The notes under the pieces: model-generated
The model's input: the letters and a program-made list of their open reading frames with translations, nothing else
Database searches by the model: none
What the model was told of the DNA's origin: nothing
Shown: one piece after another, positions 9,530 through 20,601 of the stretch
Layout: every line of letters starts with the position of its first letter
How positions within the stretch are numbered: the stretch's first letter is position 1
Program-made: the position numbers and the translations under genes
Source of the DNA: Mesotaenium endlicherianum
Taxonomy: Eukaryota > Streptophyta > Zygnematophyceae > Zygnematales > Mesotaeniaceae
Assembly: GCA_009602735.1 (NCBI GenBank)
Contig: WELA01007670.1
Coordinates: 148,692 to 212,691 of the forward strand
Direction: 5' to 3'
Length of the DNA: 64,000 nucleotides

Positions 9530-11899
9530 ATGTCCCAACCATTCACTTCGTGTGGAGCAACGCTTGCTAGAATGAGAGGGGCTACTGGAGCTTTAAGCGC
9601 TCGTTTGAACCCTAGAGCAGTTGCTGCAAGATCTGGTCCAGAGTGGGCCCATGTATCCATTGTTGCGGAAGCCAAGACGAAGAATTCACATCCGAAGGTC
9701 AAGTGCAACTATTGCTTCAACGAGTTTGTTGCTGGGGTTACCAGGATTCGTGGCCATCTCACGGGAGGACTTAAGGATGTTAGTCAGTGTGAGGAGGTTC
9801 CTGATGAGGTTCTAGATGTCATGATTCCTCGTTTTAATGGTTCGTCTAGTGGTGTCTTGGGAAAGCGACGTAGTAAGAATGCCATGCAAGCTGCACGAAA
9901 GCGCGTGTTTGAATGGGGTTCTTGTGCTAGTGGCTCCCCCTCTTTAGGCAGGGAGACTGGGCAGACCTCTATAAGTGACATGTTTCAAAACATGAATGCT
10001 GATGCTGTCCATGAGATTGTCGCTCGCTTCTTCTATGGTACCGGTTCGTCATTTAATGTTGCTCGCAGCGAGTTCTTTAGAGAGATGTTGGTTGCAGTCA
10101 GTAAATACACCCAGGAAACAGGTGTAGTGTATATCCCGATGAAGGATAAGCCGCTCGGAAGTACCCTACTAGACAGAGAGGTGTTGAAGATAGAAGCTTG
10201 GGAGAAGAAACAGAAGAAGGGACTACCAATGACAGGATGTAGCATTGTAGCAGATGGGTGGACTGATCCATGCGGGCATCCTCTTCTTAATGTGCTTATG
10301 GTTGTGGGTGGCACTGAGATGTTCATGGATGCTATCAACACTGAGGGTGAAAGGAAAACGGGTGACTACATTGGTAACCACCTGCTTGCGACCGTAGAGA
10401 AGATAGGCGCCGACCATGTTGTACAGCTTTGCACAGACTCTGCAGCTAACATTGTAGCTGGCTGTAATATGGTTCGCGAGAAGCACCCGCACATATATTG
10501 GACCCCTTGTGCTGCTCACATTTTGGACCTGCTGTTAAAAGACCTAGGAAAGATAAAAGAGCTAGAGGGCATAATCGATAGCTTCAGGCACTTGGTCCAG
10601 TTTGTTGCAAACCACCACATACCTCACGCTCTTTATCGTGAGCATGGGGCAAGGCTAAAAAATAAACTAGAGTTGTTGAAGCCAGGACCTACGAGGTTTG
10701 CTAGTAACTTTCTTTGCTTGCAAAGACTCATCGTTGTGAGAGATACCTTACAAGCTATGGTGACTGACAGTAGGTGGCTTGAGTGGGCGGCAAAGAATGG
10801 TTGTGTAGGTGAGGCTACGAAGATTAGAGACCTAGTTCGTGACGATGAACTTTGGGCGCGAGTGAAGGTATGGGTAGCCGTGTGTGAGCCCATCGTAGTT
10901 CTTCTTCGACTAGTTGACTCTCCACAACCTTCTCTTGGGAAGATCTGGGCTCGTATGAGCGCCATCAAAATTCATATGCATGAGGTTGAAGGACTCAAAC
11001 CAACACAAAGAACCCAAGTTAAGAAGGACGTGAAGGCTCGCTGGGAGCAGCTTCACAGCCCCTTACATTCTGCGGGTAAAAGTCTCTTTTGTTGTTGCTC
11101 ACCTTTCTTGCTCGGCGGCTGCTGTTCTTTTGCATGCTTGTTATTGTGTGCTGGTCATTGTTATTTTGCTTGTTATTGTTATTGCTCTCTTTTTGTGAAA
11201 AGTACATTGTGTAGTCGATCATACACTGAGTTTGCTTATTGACTTCGTGTGGCTACAGGATACTATCTCGACCCCGAGTTCCAAGACCATGAGTCTTGGG
11301 CAGTTGAGAAGTGTCTACTTACTGATTGGTCCGACGTGCGGAATACCCTTGTCGGAGGAGGTGTGGCTGACCGAGCGTTGGTGGATCGAGAGTTGGCGCT
11401 CTACCGGCAGAGTGGTGACATTTTTGGCGATGACGTTTGCAAGGCTAATAAGACCATGATGCCTGCTCACGTGTGGTGGGAAACATACGGAAGTCATTGT
11501 CCTAATCTTCAGCTTCTTGCTATGAGAATATTGTCGCAACCTGGTTCAGCAGCAGCATGTGAGAGAAATTGGTCTGAGTACGGGTTTGTTCATAGTCCAC
11601 TTCGCAATAGGCTGCTCCCTACTAGAGCAAAAAAGTTAGTGTACGTGCATTCTATGTTGAGACTTCAGGAGAAGAGTTTGGAATTCCTTGGACCAAGTGT
11701 CGGCGCAACTCCATGGGTTGAAGAAGCGGAGTTCTTGGAGACACCTGAAGAGGAGGGTCTCAATCTTGCCATGCATGCCTCGTTGAGTGAGGAAGGGGAG
11801 ATGGAGGTAGAGGAAGAGGAGGTAGAGGAAGAAGAGCTGGAGGAGCGACCTAGTGGTGCAACTTCAGGAAGAAGAAGACCAAGAGCGATTGGTTACTAG
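9530..11899 (+). CDS. hAT transposase with BED zinc finger (two coding exons)
   Basis: Coding segments 9530-11075 and 11259-11899 are joined across a 183-bp GT-AG intron to give 728 residues. The join reads H-S-A-G-Y-Y-L-D-P, as in hAT relatives. An N-terminal BED finger has Cys59 and Cys62, then a His and a Cys. The DDE core shows A-D-G-W-T-D and C-T-D-S-A-A-N. The C-terminal hAT dimerisation block includes P-G-S-A-A-A-C-E-R-N-W-S, and an acidic Glu-rich tail follows. A polypyrimidine-AG acceptor at 9514-9515, 14 bases before the ATG, implies an upstream untranslated exon. It excises and reinserts the element. No stops or frameshifts are seen. Confidence 0.92.
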
Positions 11900-12710
11900 A
11901 TAGTGGAATTGTTTGTTAGGTAGCTTGTACTTAGACTTAGCTTGTACTTAGAATTGTTGTCAAACTCACTTTTTCTTACTGAGCCTTTGCTCACTCTTAA
12001 ATGTCGCATTTATAAGTACTTTCTACTTCTTATACAGGCTTGTTAAGAAGCTTAATCTTTTTCACACTTGTTTATTGAAGCTTATTATACTCGATGAAGA
12101 AGAAAATATCCTCCTAAGCCTTCTGTATGAAGTAATTAATTATATAAAGAAGTACTAAAAACAGGCTCTGCTAAGCAGCCCTCCCAGTGTTTTCTTACAC
12201 TTTTTTTCGCCAAGTATAAATTGCCTATTTTCACATAAAGAGGCAATAAATAAGTACTTAATTCTTATGTGTTTGTTGATTATGAGTGTGAGTGATTTGA
12301 TAAGCTTTACTAAACCTGTTTAGTCTCAGATGTGATGAAGAGGTACTCTTACATCTTATGTCTGAATTAATCAAGTCGTTAAAAAGTAACAAAAAAGGCG
12401 CTGCTAAGCGGCCCCCCCAATTTCCCCTCCCATTTTTCCTTCCAAGTCTTTTTAAAAGAATCTAAGACATTGAACCGCCTTATGATGTGGAGTACTTTAT
12501 GGCCCTTTGGTAACGCTGCGCTACCCGCAGCCGGAGGCGGGGGTTCAAGCCCGTCTTCTTGCATCATTGGCGCCCAATCTCGTCAGACAACAGCAGTAGT
12601 TTTTGTCAAACAAAATTACTATGTGCCGCAGCTTTGCTAATTTCGTTAAATCAAAGACAATGAGCCGTAGAATTCTGTGTGGCACTTTGGTATGTTAACA
12701 CCCCCTCGAA
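11900..12710. other. hAT 3' non-coding region
   Basis: AT-rich sequence after the transposase stop. It contains a loosely repeated block around CTGCTAAGC (12165-12190 and 12395-12415) and a tRNA-like stretch described separately. No other coding potential was recognised. Confidence 0.45.
12493..12562 (+). other. tRNA-like segment with A-box and B-box matches
   Basis: TGGCCCTTTGG at 12500 and GGTTCAAGCCC at 12542 resemble RNA polymerase III A and B boxes spaced 42 bases apart, with a small CTGC/GCAG stem between. The T-arm pairs poorly and no full acceptor stem forms, so this is a tRNA relic or SINE head rather than a working tRNA. Confidence 0.35.
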
Positions 12711-12895
12711 CCAGTGGCGAAAGTTCACACCCATCCGCTTACGTCCGGAGTGAATGTCATGAATAAAATCTCTTTTTCGAGACTCGCCGCTGCACAGCGG
12801 TGGAACCAGTGGCAAAAGTTCACTCCCATCCGCTTACGTCCGGAGTGAATGTCATGAATAAAATCTTTTTTTGAGACTCGTCGCTGCACAGCGGG
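12711..12895 (+). repeat. 95-bp tandem duplication near the hAT 3' end
   Basis: Two adjacent copies starting with CCAGTGGC at 12711 and 12806 differ at only a few positions. Each ends in the GC-rich stem-like CTGCACAGCGG. Confidence 0.9.
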
Positions 12896-13119
12896 CAACG
12901 AAGACTTCTGATAGCGTATTGAAAAAAAAACCTAACCATTCTCAACGGGAAAAACCGTCTGACACGACGTAGTACTTTTACATGTGCCACTGACATGGGA
13001 CGTCGACGTCGGAGCTACATGACGTCGACGCCGTCGTGACTTGGCGCACTAGGCGAACTAAGCCTTTTTTTGAACACCGTACTAAGCGAACTTGCGCACT
13101 TGGCGAACTAAGCGAACAA

Positions 13120-13137
13120 GCGAACGGCGTAACCCTG
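13120..13137 (-). repeat. hAT right terminal inverted repeat
   Basis: Exact inverse of 5532-5549, followed directly by the second TSD copy at 13138-13145. Subterminal GCGAAC-type repeats occupy roughly 13040-13119. Confidence 0.95.
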
Positions 13138-13145
13138 GTCAGACG

Positions 13146-15371
13146 TTTGAGGAGCACGTGGCGCACATCACTGCTGTCCTGGACCGCTTGGAGGCCGATG
13201 GGCTCAAGTGCCATCCAGGCAAGTGCACTTTTGGGACCCGCGAGGTGGAGTACCTTGGCCACTTGCTCTCCTCCAGCGGCTTGGCACCCCAGCTGGCAAA
13301 AATCTCGGCCATCACAGGCATTCCACCTCCTACAGATTTCTCGCAGCTGCGGGCCTTCCTCGGCATCACCAACTACTACCGCCGCTTCGTGCCAGGGTTC
13401 AGCGAGCTAGCCAAGCCGCTCAACGACTTGCTCCGCAAGGGCGTTGCCTACGTGTGGGGACCAGAGCAGCAGGCGGCATTCGATAAGCTCAAGGAGCTGC
13501 TGGTGAGCGCTCCTGTGCTTTGACGTCCTGACTACGCGAAGCCCTTCATCCTCCACACCGACTGGTCGCAGGCAGGGCTGGGCGCTGTGCTGTTGCAGGA
13601 GCATGACGGCTTCGAGCATGTGGTGGCCTACGTCAGCCGCAGCAACAACCGCGCGGAAGGCAACTACGGCTCCTACGAGGGGGAGTGCCTGGCAGCGGTC
13701 TGGGCGATCGTGCACTTCAGGCACTATCTCTACGGCACGCACTTCCGCCTGGTCATCGATCATCAGCCACTTAAGTGGCTCATGACGTCGGAGCGCTTGA
13801 CCGGCAAGTACGCACGGTGGGCGCTTATCTTGCAGGAGTACACCTTTGACGTGCACCACCGTCCAGGCTCGACCAACTTGGATGCTGACGGTCTCAGCCG
13901 TAACCCGCTGCCCTCCTCGAGGGATCTCACTGTGGCCCGCCACGATGAGGATGAGCCGGTAGCCTGGCACGCGGCGGCCTTCCTGGCCTTCACCATGGAC
14001 GGCGAGGTACGACCCGCAGGGCTCACTTGCCTGGACATGGTGACCATCACCACGCGGCGATTGGCCCCGGCAGCAGCAGAGGATCAGGACAGCTGGCAGC
14101 GCGGTCCCGAGGATGTGTGGGACGACGCCCCAGTGGTGCAGTACGTCACGGCCAAGCAGTTGGCACCGGATGCCAGCGCACGCGAGCGCGACCGCATCCT
14201 CAGGCGCAGCCGCGACTTCATTTTCATGGAGGGGCGCGTGCGGCGCGTGATGGCGGACGGCTCCGTCCTACTGGTCCCTGAACCGGCCATACGTAGCCAG
14301 CTGGTGCGCCGAGTGCACGAGTCCCTCGGGCACTTTGGTGTCAAGCGCACCCTCAGTCTTCTCCAGGCCGAATACTGGTGGCACGGCATGACTAAAGTCG
14401 TCGCCGCTGTCGTCAGCAGCTGCACTCTCTGCGATCGTGTGCGCTCCAGCTTCACAGCGCGCACTGTTGCCCTCAGCCCCCTTCCTATTCAGGGGTTGTT
14501 CTACAGGTGGTCGCTTGACTTGGCTGGAGAGCTGCCCAAGTCTCGCCAGGGCAACCTCTACGTCTTGGTGATGATTGAGCACATGTCCAAGTGGATCGAG
14601 CTCGTGCCCTTGCCCAGCAAGGCCAGTGAGGGGATCGCTCAGGCCTTCCTCAATCAGGTCCTTAGCCGTTTTGGCGGCTGCGCTGAGGTGCTGACCGACC
14701 AGGGCAAGGAGTTCCAAGGCAGCTTTCAGAAGCTGCTGGAGCGCTCTATGATCGACCACCGCACCACCTCCCGCGATCATCCTCAGGCTGACGGCCTCGC
14801 CGAGCGCATGGTGCAGACCGTCAAGCTAGGGTTGCGGAAGTACTGCCTTGCCCACGACCGTACCTACTGGGACGACGCCCTCCCTTGGCTTGCGATGGGG
14901 TACAGGTTCAGTAAGCAGGCCTCCCTGGCCTCGCACTCTCCCTACTTCCTTCTCTACGGCCGACAGCCCATCCTGCCAGCAGCAGCCAGGACCGTGGCCG
15001 AGAACGTCTTGGACTTAGACAGTCCCGAGACATGGAGTGCGCTTATCGGGCAGCGTGCTCAGCTCTTTCGGCGCCTGATGCCCATGGCCATGGATAACCT
15101 CAGCATCGCACAGCATCGCGACACACTGAGGTACGCCATGACTCGTGGAGGAGCCTATCATCCGCGGGTGTTGCAGTTTTCCGCAGGTGACTTCGTGTAC
15201 CTGCGACGCCAGACAAAAAACACCCTCGACACCAGCAGCTCGCCGGTCATCCTGCGCGTCAAGCGTGCCTTGGCGTCAGGAGTCCTGGAGCTGGAAGGCG
15301 CAGATGGCCGTCTTCGCAAGGACCACACGAAGAACTGTGGGCCGTGCCACCTTCCTAACCTGGACTTATAA
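13146..15371 (+). pseudogene. Gypsy-MT1 RT C-terminus, RNase H and integrase
   Basis: This resumes the RT (F-E-E-H-V ... C-H-P-G-K-C) and the connection region, then RNase H and an integrase. The integrase has an HHCC zinc domain (V-H-E-S-L-G-H-F ... C-T-L-C) and all three catalytic acids: S-L-D-L, L-T-D-Q-G and the E of L-A-E-R-M. A TGA at 13521-13523 interrupts the frame between RT and RNase H; one base change from CGA or TGC explains it. The frame from 13587 stays open for 594 codons and stops at TAA 15369-15371. It ends in C-G-P-C-H-L-P-N-L, and the same frame goes on to a PHD finger. Integrase inserts the cDNA into host DNA. Confidence 0.9.
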
Positions 15372-15593
15372 GTCCGTCCCCGCGACACGCGGCCGCCCAA
15401 AGACTAGGCGTGCCAGATCTGTCACAGCACTGGTCAGGAGGCGAAGATGCTGCTCTGCGACAGCTGCAACCTCGACTTCCACATCGGCTGCGTCGACCCG
15501 CCGCTGGCTCGCGTGCCAGCTGAAGACGGGTTCTGCGGAGACTGCACTGCGCTAGCCTTAGGCAGCGTACACAACCCATCAGCTAGAGGCTGA
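15372..15593 (+). pseudogene. PHD finger at the C-terminus of Gypsy-MT1 pol
   Basis: In the same frame as integrase, beyond TAA 15369-15371 and TAG 15405-15407, the sequence encodes C-Q-I-C, then L-L-C-D-S-C, F-H-I-G-C and F-C-G-D-C, ending at TGA 15591-15593. This is a full C4HC3 PHD signature (15411-15554) with the usual M-L-L-C-D core. PHD fingers read histone H3 tails, so by analogy with integrase chromodomains this module could steer integration to marked chromatin. Both stops could be C-to-T changes from CAA and CAG. It lacks its own ATG, which argues that it is part of pol rather than a separate gene. Confidence 0.82.
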
Positions 15594-15607
15594 GAGCTGG
15601 GGGGGGA
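15594..15607 (+). promoter_or_regulatory. Polypurine tract of Gypsy-MT1
   Basis: GAGCTGGGGGGGGA lies between the PHD stop and the LTR, the expected position for the plus-strand primer. Confidence 0.6.
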
Positions 15608-16880
15608 ATTAAAACATTTGACGCTTGACTCCCTTTTTGGCTATAAAGCCATTTGTATTATAGACTTCATTGCAGCAAAGCCTGCTTGTCTATTGTGTGT
15701 TGCTTATGCCAACAGGGCGCATCCGATCTCTTAACGCACGACAGCTGTCATGATTTATTGAGTCGAGGTTGCCACACGAAATCGAGCTCCACATGTGTGA
15801 ACCATCAACCTAGGAAGGCCAACTTTGCATAGACTTTACGCATCCATACGTTGACCTTTTCTCAAATTCCAAGTCACCAAAGTGTAGCGCGTCGAGTCAC
15901 CTTCCGAATGGCACCGGATTCACGTCATTTGGTCACGTATCGCGCAAGATATGAGCGATCTAGTCCGCGCCACCTACCGGCCCCTAGCGGATCCTCACCA
16001 AAGGGCAATTTGTGTTTCAATGTGCACCTTCTTGCCTATTCGTGACCCCCTAAAACCCCTAGCTTGTGCGCACAAATCCGCGAGCCCCTTAGCCTACATA
16101 AGCTTTGCATTTCCATAGTATATGTGCATCATTGAGGCTATAACTTGGTGACTGCATCACCTACTCCTAGAGGAAGCTTCCTCAATTTTCAGATCCACTT
16201 TTGAGGCGCTATCTAGGTAGAATCACCCAAGGTAAGCTCGGCCAATGAGGGACACATAGCATATCCTACGCACCTTGCTTTGATTGGTTTGAGTTATGCT
16301 TAGCCTATAGGAGTGCTAGAACATGCCTTGTACACATTAGTGGACATAGGAGAGCCTCCTAGAGTGACTACATGCATTGGATCCGTCGGTACCCCGCCGA
16401 ATTTCCAGGAGTATAAGTACTAGAGATGTCCCTAGAAGAGACATCTTTTAGAAGTGCCCATAATGCCAGGTGTAAGTAACAGAGATTATCAGTAAAGTTT
16501 ACACTTTTATCTCTTGTGTTTTCAGGACCACTTAGTTACTATCTTGTGAGGAGCAAGCCCTCCAGGCTTCCAGTCACTTGAAGAACTTCACAAGTGGTGA
16601 GCAAAGTCACAGCTTAAACCCCTGCCAAAGGACTACTCTGAAGATCATGATGTGCTTCCAATGATCTTTTGGGCCATACTTCATTAGTTGTTTTCCTACC
16701 AGATTACAGTCTTGAGGTGCTCACTCTGGAGAGTACACTTCCCTTAATTAAAACATTTGACGCTTGACTCCCTTTTTGGCTATAAAGCCATTTGTATTAT
16801 AGACTTCATTGCAGCAAAAGCCTGCTTGTCTATTGTGTGTTGCTTATGCCGACATGGCGCATCCGATCTCTTAACGCACC
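15608..16880 (+). repeat. 3' LTR of Gypsy-MT1, with direct repeats at its own two ends
   Basis: It starts after the polypurine tract. A block of about 135 bp (AAAACATTTGACGCTTGACT to CTTAACGCAC) appears at 15610-15742 and again at 16748-16880. An inverted, diverged copy of the LTR lies at 32088-32959, and there too the block follows the LTR body. Either the LTR truly begins and ends with this block, or two LTR copies abut and the second is cut. No TG...CA ends were found. Confidence 0.65.
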
Positions 16881-17404
16881 GCATCATGCATTGCCCCGAA
16901 GATCCACTTACAATCAGTGGGAATTTTGGCTGGGAGAAACCAGCTGACATGTTTGGTTTTCCTACAAGGAGGCAATTTCTGCATGTGCAACCTTTCTCCA
17001 TTGGGCATCGTCTGGCCTTGCCAAAGCCTTCTTCAAGGTAGTGGGGTCTCCTTCAGTCTGCTTTGCAGTTAGAAAACAGTGATAATCTGCCAACTCTAAT
17101 GAGGATTGCCTGACGCTGCTGCTGCTAGTCCTGGAACTAGCTGTTGGCTGTGAAGCTAACCTGTCTGCAATTGTCTGTTCTGTCTGAGATGGTAGAGGGG
17201 GAGTCTGCTAAGGATGTAAAATTGCTCTAGGGGGCTGCTCAAATGTAGGAAGAGGAGGAGCAATTTCAGCCACCTCTGATGATGAGCCTATGGATAGAGA
17301 AATCACTTCTGGCTTTGAAGCAATTGACTGAGGCAAACTTGAGAGACCAGGCCGTGATTTGTGAGACTCCTCATCCAAAAACTGAACATCTTCACTGTGG
17401 AGCA
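16881..17404. other. Flanking DNA, no gene recognised
   Basis: A short ORF can be read on each strand (a + frame to about 17041 and a - frame at 17208-17405), but neither shows a known motif. Probably old repeat or intergenic sequence. Confidence 0.3.
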
Positions 17405-17683
17405 TGCCGTAACGGTGATTGTTGGCGAACGCTAGGCATCGACACGCACAAACTAAACAAGTGCTGGGACAGCAAAGACAAGACGTTAGGCAGTAACTCA
17501 GAGAGATGGACGTGGACTGGCTAATCTAGGTGCTGTGGGTAAAAAACCCCCCTATTAGGGGGAGAAGCCCACAACTTATGAGCTGTACAATAAGAAAGAA
17601 TACTAGAAGTCCGTGTTGGGCGCTAATGGGCAGCTGGGTAGCGACTAGGCACTAACTAGAGAGCGAAAAATGAGCTATGAAAA
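17405..17683. repeat. Left 280-bp direct repeat
   Basis: Matches 18597-18876 from GTAACGGTGA to ATGAGCTATGAAA with scattered substitutions. Confidence 0.85.
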
Positions 17684-18596
17684 CCTGCAAACAAGCTCAA
17701 ACAGAGTAGAATTACTTAGAATCGTGAGCGTATGAACCTATCATACCGAGCAAATTACTAGTGGAAAGCTATGGTATAGCCGCGAGAAAGAATGTAGTGT
17801 TCGCGACTAAATGTGAGTGGTGTCGTGCACTACGAGCAACCTACACATAGAAGTGAGGAAAGCGAGAGGACACAAGCACACGTCATGAACATTTGAGTCA
17901 CATAGAAACCAAGCATCATCTCACTCATGAAAACGGACATACAAAAGCTAACACCAAAATGGTGTTAGCTTGCGGCCTAAGTAGCGTGCCCTCTCGAACT
18001 ATGCCCAAAGTCTAATGAATCTCTACCTGCTACGAAGAATGTGCCATCGCGTCATCTCACACAAACTCAATAACAAACTAATAATAAACTATAAATTGAC
18101 AAAGAGTCGACTATGAACGTACACACACACAGGTGCGGCCCGCGACCAAACAAAGACCAAGCAAAGACCAAACAAAGACCCCGACACCCCAATGTCCCTT
18201 ACTCTCCCTATCCCCTAGCAATCCCATAGCATACCCGTAGGGATTGCCTATCGTACAGTGACACCCTAGCCATGGACAATGGGGGATCCCACTGAGTACC
18301 CGCGTCAACCCTTCAGGCAAGCAAACCTGAGGGTCGATCTCCACACATGTGGGCGGCACACCACGTGTGGAGGTATAGAACAGAGCGCGTGATCTGGGAG
18401 GAGCCTCACAGCTCCTCAACAGCAGAACCTCGTGACGAGATCATCAGTCCCAGTGTTCACCACCACTGCACATAGACTAGGGCATCCTCACCAACCACCC
18501 TAATACGACTTACCACTAGAACCTGTCATTGACCCTCCACCCTCAGTGAACACCACTAGACACCAAAAGGGACTCGACAAGGGCGGGCATGACAGC

Positions 18597-18876
18597 TGTT
18601 GTAACGGTGACCGTCGGCGGACGCTTGGCTTCGACATGCACAACCTAAATTCAAGTGCTGGAATAGCAAAGACAGGACATTGGGCAGTAACTTATAGAGC
18701 TCGACGTGTACTGGCTAATCTAGGTGCTATGGATTACAACCCCCCCTATTAGGGGGAAAAGCCCACAGCTTATGAGTTGTAACATAAGAAAGAATACTAG
18801 AAGTCCGTACTAGGCGCTAATGGGCAACTGGGCAGCGACTAGGCACTAACTAAAGAGCAAAAAATGAGCTATGAAA
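18597..18876. repeat. Right 280-bp direct repeat
   Basis: Second copy of 17405-17683. The internal CCCCCTATTAGGGGG hairpin is kept. Confidence 0.85.
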
Positions 18877-19335
18877 CCCCCCCCTCCAAGCTGCGGGTGA
18901 GGGACAGAGAGGGCAGCTGAATGCGGAGGAAGCAGAACGTGGTCATCAGGAACAATAGAAGTATGAACAGTCTCGGGAGAACCGAGGAAATAGAAACCAG
19001 GAGGAAGATACTCTAAGTAGTACACGTGGCAAACGGACACCGGGAACAAATCCGAGACAGAGAAGAGATGGGGCGACGCGGTCGATCGCCGACCACGGGG
19101 CCACTGGGAAGGCATGCGCGCACGCTCCAAGAAGCTTCTGCGGAGAGCGTCCGCAATAGCAGGCGTCAGCATCTAGGGCGCGAGACTCTGCGAATCGCGG
19201 AACAGGGACTCTATCTACCACGAAAGGGGAGGGTGACTTGCACAAATAAAAATGGGAAGAATTATCAAGAACCAGCGTACGAAAGTACGAAACGGAAACA
19301 CAAAATAGGGAAACGAAGAATAAGGGAGTCCTAAG
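18877..19335. other. Unrecognised DNA between repeat and Gypsy-MT2
   Basis: Short open frames exist on both strands but show no recognisable motif. Confidence 0.3.
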
Positions 19336-19719
19336 CTACAGTTGGTGGTCTGCACAAAGGGCAAAATCAATCACCTTCAGGCACCTTGTGCAAAGGTGGG
19401 GATAGCGCATGCGACACTTTAGAGAGGGGTAATGGTCGTGCCAAGTCCAATGACTAGCGGTAAAAGAGCCCTCGCAAGGGAAGCGGATTAAGGACGGACG
19501 AAAGTGCATTGAAAGTATTCTTAACGCGGTCACAAGACGTGCAAAAACGGACAAAATTGCCGACCTGAGCGACCTAACCCTCCCACAAAACTCAGTTTGT
19601 AGAAGGGAACTCATGTGTTTAATCCCGAAGTGCCCAGACTTTTCGTGGACCTTACGAATGAGAGATATGCGTTCAGAGTGTGGAGGAACAACCCTAGTGT
19701 GGTGGGGAGAAATATGCAA
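19336..19719 (-). pseudogene. Gypsy-MT2 integrase N-terminal fragment
   Basis: V-H-E-K-S-G-H-F-G-I-K matches the zinc-binding start of the Gypsy-MT1 integrase. The frame then drifts and no catalytic core is found before 19336. Confidence 0.7.
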
Positions 19720-19729
19720 CAGGGTTCCC

Positions 19730-20566
19730 TCATGCTAGTGATAACGAACACGACGATGCAAAAGGAGAAGACCATGTGCGAGTACGCAAGTACTCCATCA
19801 CCGCAACATCAGCCCACACATCAGGCATCCGCGAAGGTACAACAGACCCGACCGCACACACACCCTCAACAGTTGGAAGCAAAGCCAGGTAATATGCAGC
19901 ATGCCAGGCTGGTAGGATATGCTCCTGCTGGCTAGACGCAAAACGTGCCTCAGTAATATTCACGTCTGAAGGATTAGGGTTACGGCTGAGACCATCGGCG
20001 TCCTGGTTACTTAACCCAACCTTATGTTCAATGGTAAAATGATACTCCTGAAGGATGAGCGCCCATCGTGCGTGCTTACTCGTAAGTGTCTGGTTGGTCA
20101 TTAACCATTTGAGAGGTTGGTGGTCAGTGATGAGGGTAAAGTGGGTGCCATAGAGGTAAGGACAAAAATGCACGACGGCCCAAACAGCAGCCAAGCATTT
20201 CCCCTCATACGAATTATAATTACGTTCAGCAGGGTTGTTACTACGGCTAGCATAAGCGACAACGTATTCATGACCACCCTCATCCTCTTGAGCCAGGACA
20301 GCCCCCAACCCCAGATGACTCCAATCAGTGTGAAGGGAAAATGGCTTACTAAAGTTTGGTCTGCATAGGATAGGGGCGGAAGAGAGAAGATCCTTCAATT
20401 TATCAAAAGCTACCTGACGTTCACTAGTCCATTCCCAAGGCACGTCCTTCCTTAACAATTCATTTAAGGGAGCGGCAATTGCACTAAAATGGGGACAAAA
20501 ACGGCGGTAGAACCCAGTGATCCCCATGAAGGCTCGTAACCTAGAAACGTCAGTTGGGATGGGCAA
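19730..20566 (-). pseudogene. Gypsy-MT2 RT connection and RNase H
   Basis: Codes for L-R-A-F-M-G-I-T-G-F-Y-R-R-F and the RNase H blocks L-H-T-D-W-S, S-Y-E-G-K-C-L-A and T-D-H-Q-P-L-K-W-L. These are the same family blocks as Gypsy-MT1 13330-13915. The frame is offset from the neighbouring RT piece. Confidence 0.85.
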
Positions 20567-20601
20567 ACGTCAAATGGCATAGACTTTAACTTGTTGCGGT
20601 G

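Larger units (their letters stand above)
5532..13137 (+). mobile_element. Autonomous hAT DNA transposon nested in Gypsy-MT1
   Basis: This 7,606-bp element is bounded by perfect 18-bp terminal inverted repeats beginning CAGGGTTACGCC and by an 8-bp TSD. It holds subterminal repeats at both ends, a long 5' leader made of about forty hairpin repeats, one spliced transposase gene and about 1.2 kb of 3' non-coding DNA. It inserted between the two halves of the host element's RT. The intact transposase frame and perfect TIRs suggest it could have moved fairly recently. Confidence 0.95.
1..16880 (+). mobile_element. Gypsy-MT1: Ty3/gypsy retrotransposon carrying a DNA methyltransferase and a PHD finger
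   Basis: The internal region reads, in order, Ala-rich leader, aspartic protease, C5 methyltransferase, RT, RNase H, zinc-binding integrase and PHD finger, followed by a G-rich polypurine tract and an LTR. The RT-RNase H-integrase order is that of Ty3/gypsy. The 5' LTR and gag lie left of the window. The copy is interrupted by a hAT transposon at 5532-13137, carries five in-frame stops, and has assembly N joins at 3893, 4975 and 5209. Its coding part is much more GC-rich than the host genes at 44-50 kb. No chromodomain was seen; the C-terminal PHD finger may take that place. Confidence 0.88.
17405..18876. mobile_element. Candidate non-autonomous LTR-type element
   Basis: Two direct repeats of about 280 bp (17405-17683 and 18597-18876), roughly 85% alike by eye, enclose about 0.9 kb with no coding potential. 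Each repeat begins TG and holds the palindrome CCCCCTATTAGGGGG. No clear PBS or TSD was found, so a plain segmental duplication remains possible. Confidence 0.5.

Noticed and set aside
6546-9575. Many overlapping Cys/Ala/Leu-rich ORFs on both strands
   Set aside because: They are translations of the hairpin repeat array in all frames and have no independent support.
1724-15407. Genetic code with TAG/TAA read as Gln, suggested by the in-frame stops of Gypsy-MT1
   Set aside because: The host genes at 44-50 kb and Gypsy-E need no such reassignment, and the other elements carry similar stops best explained as decay.
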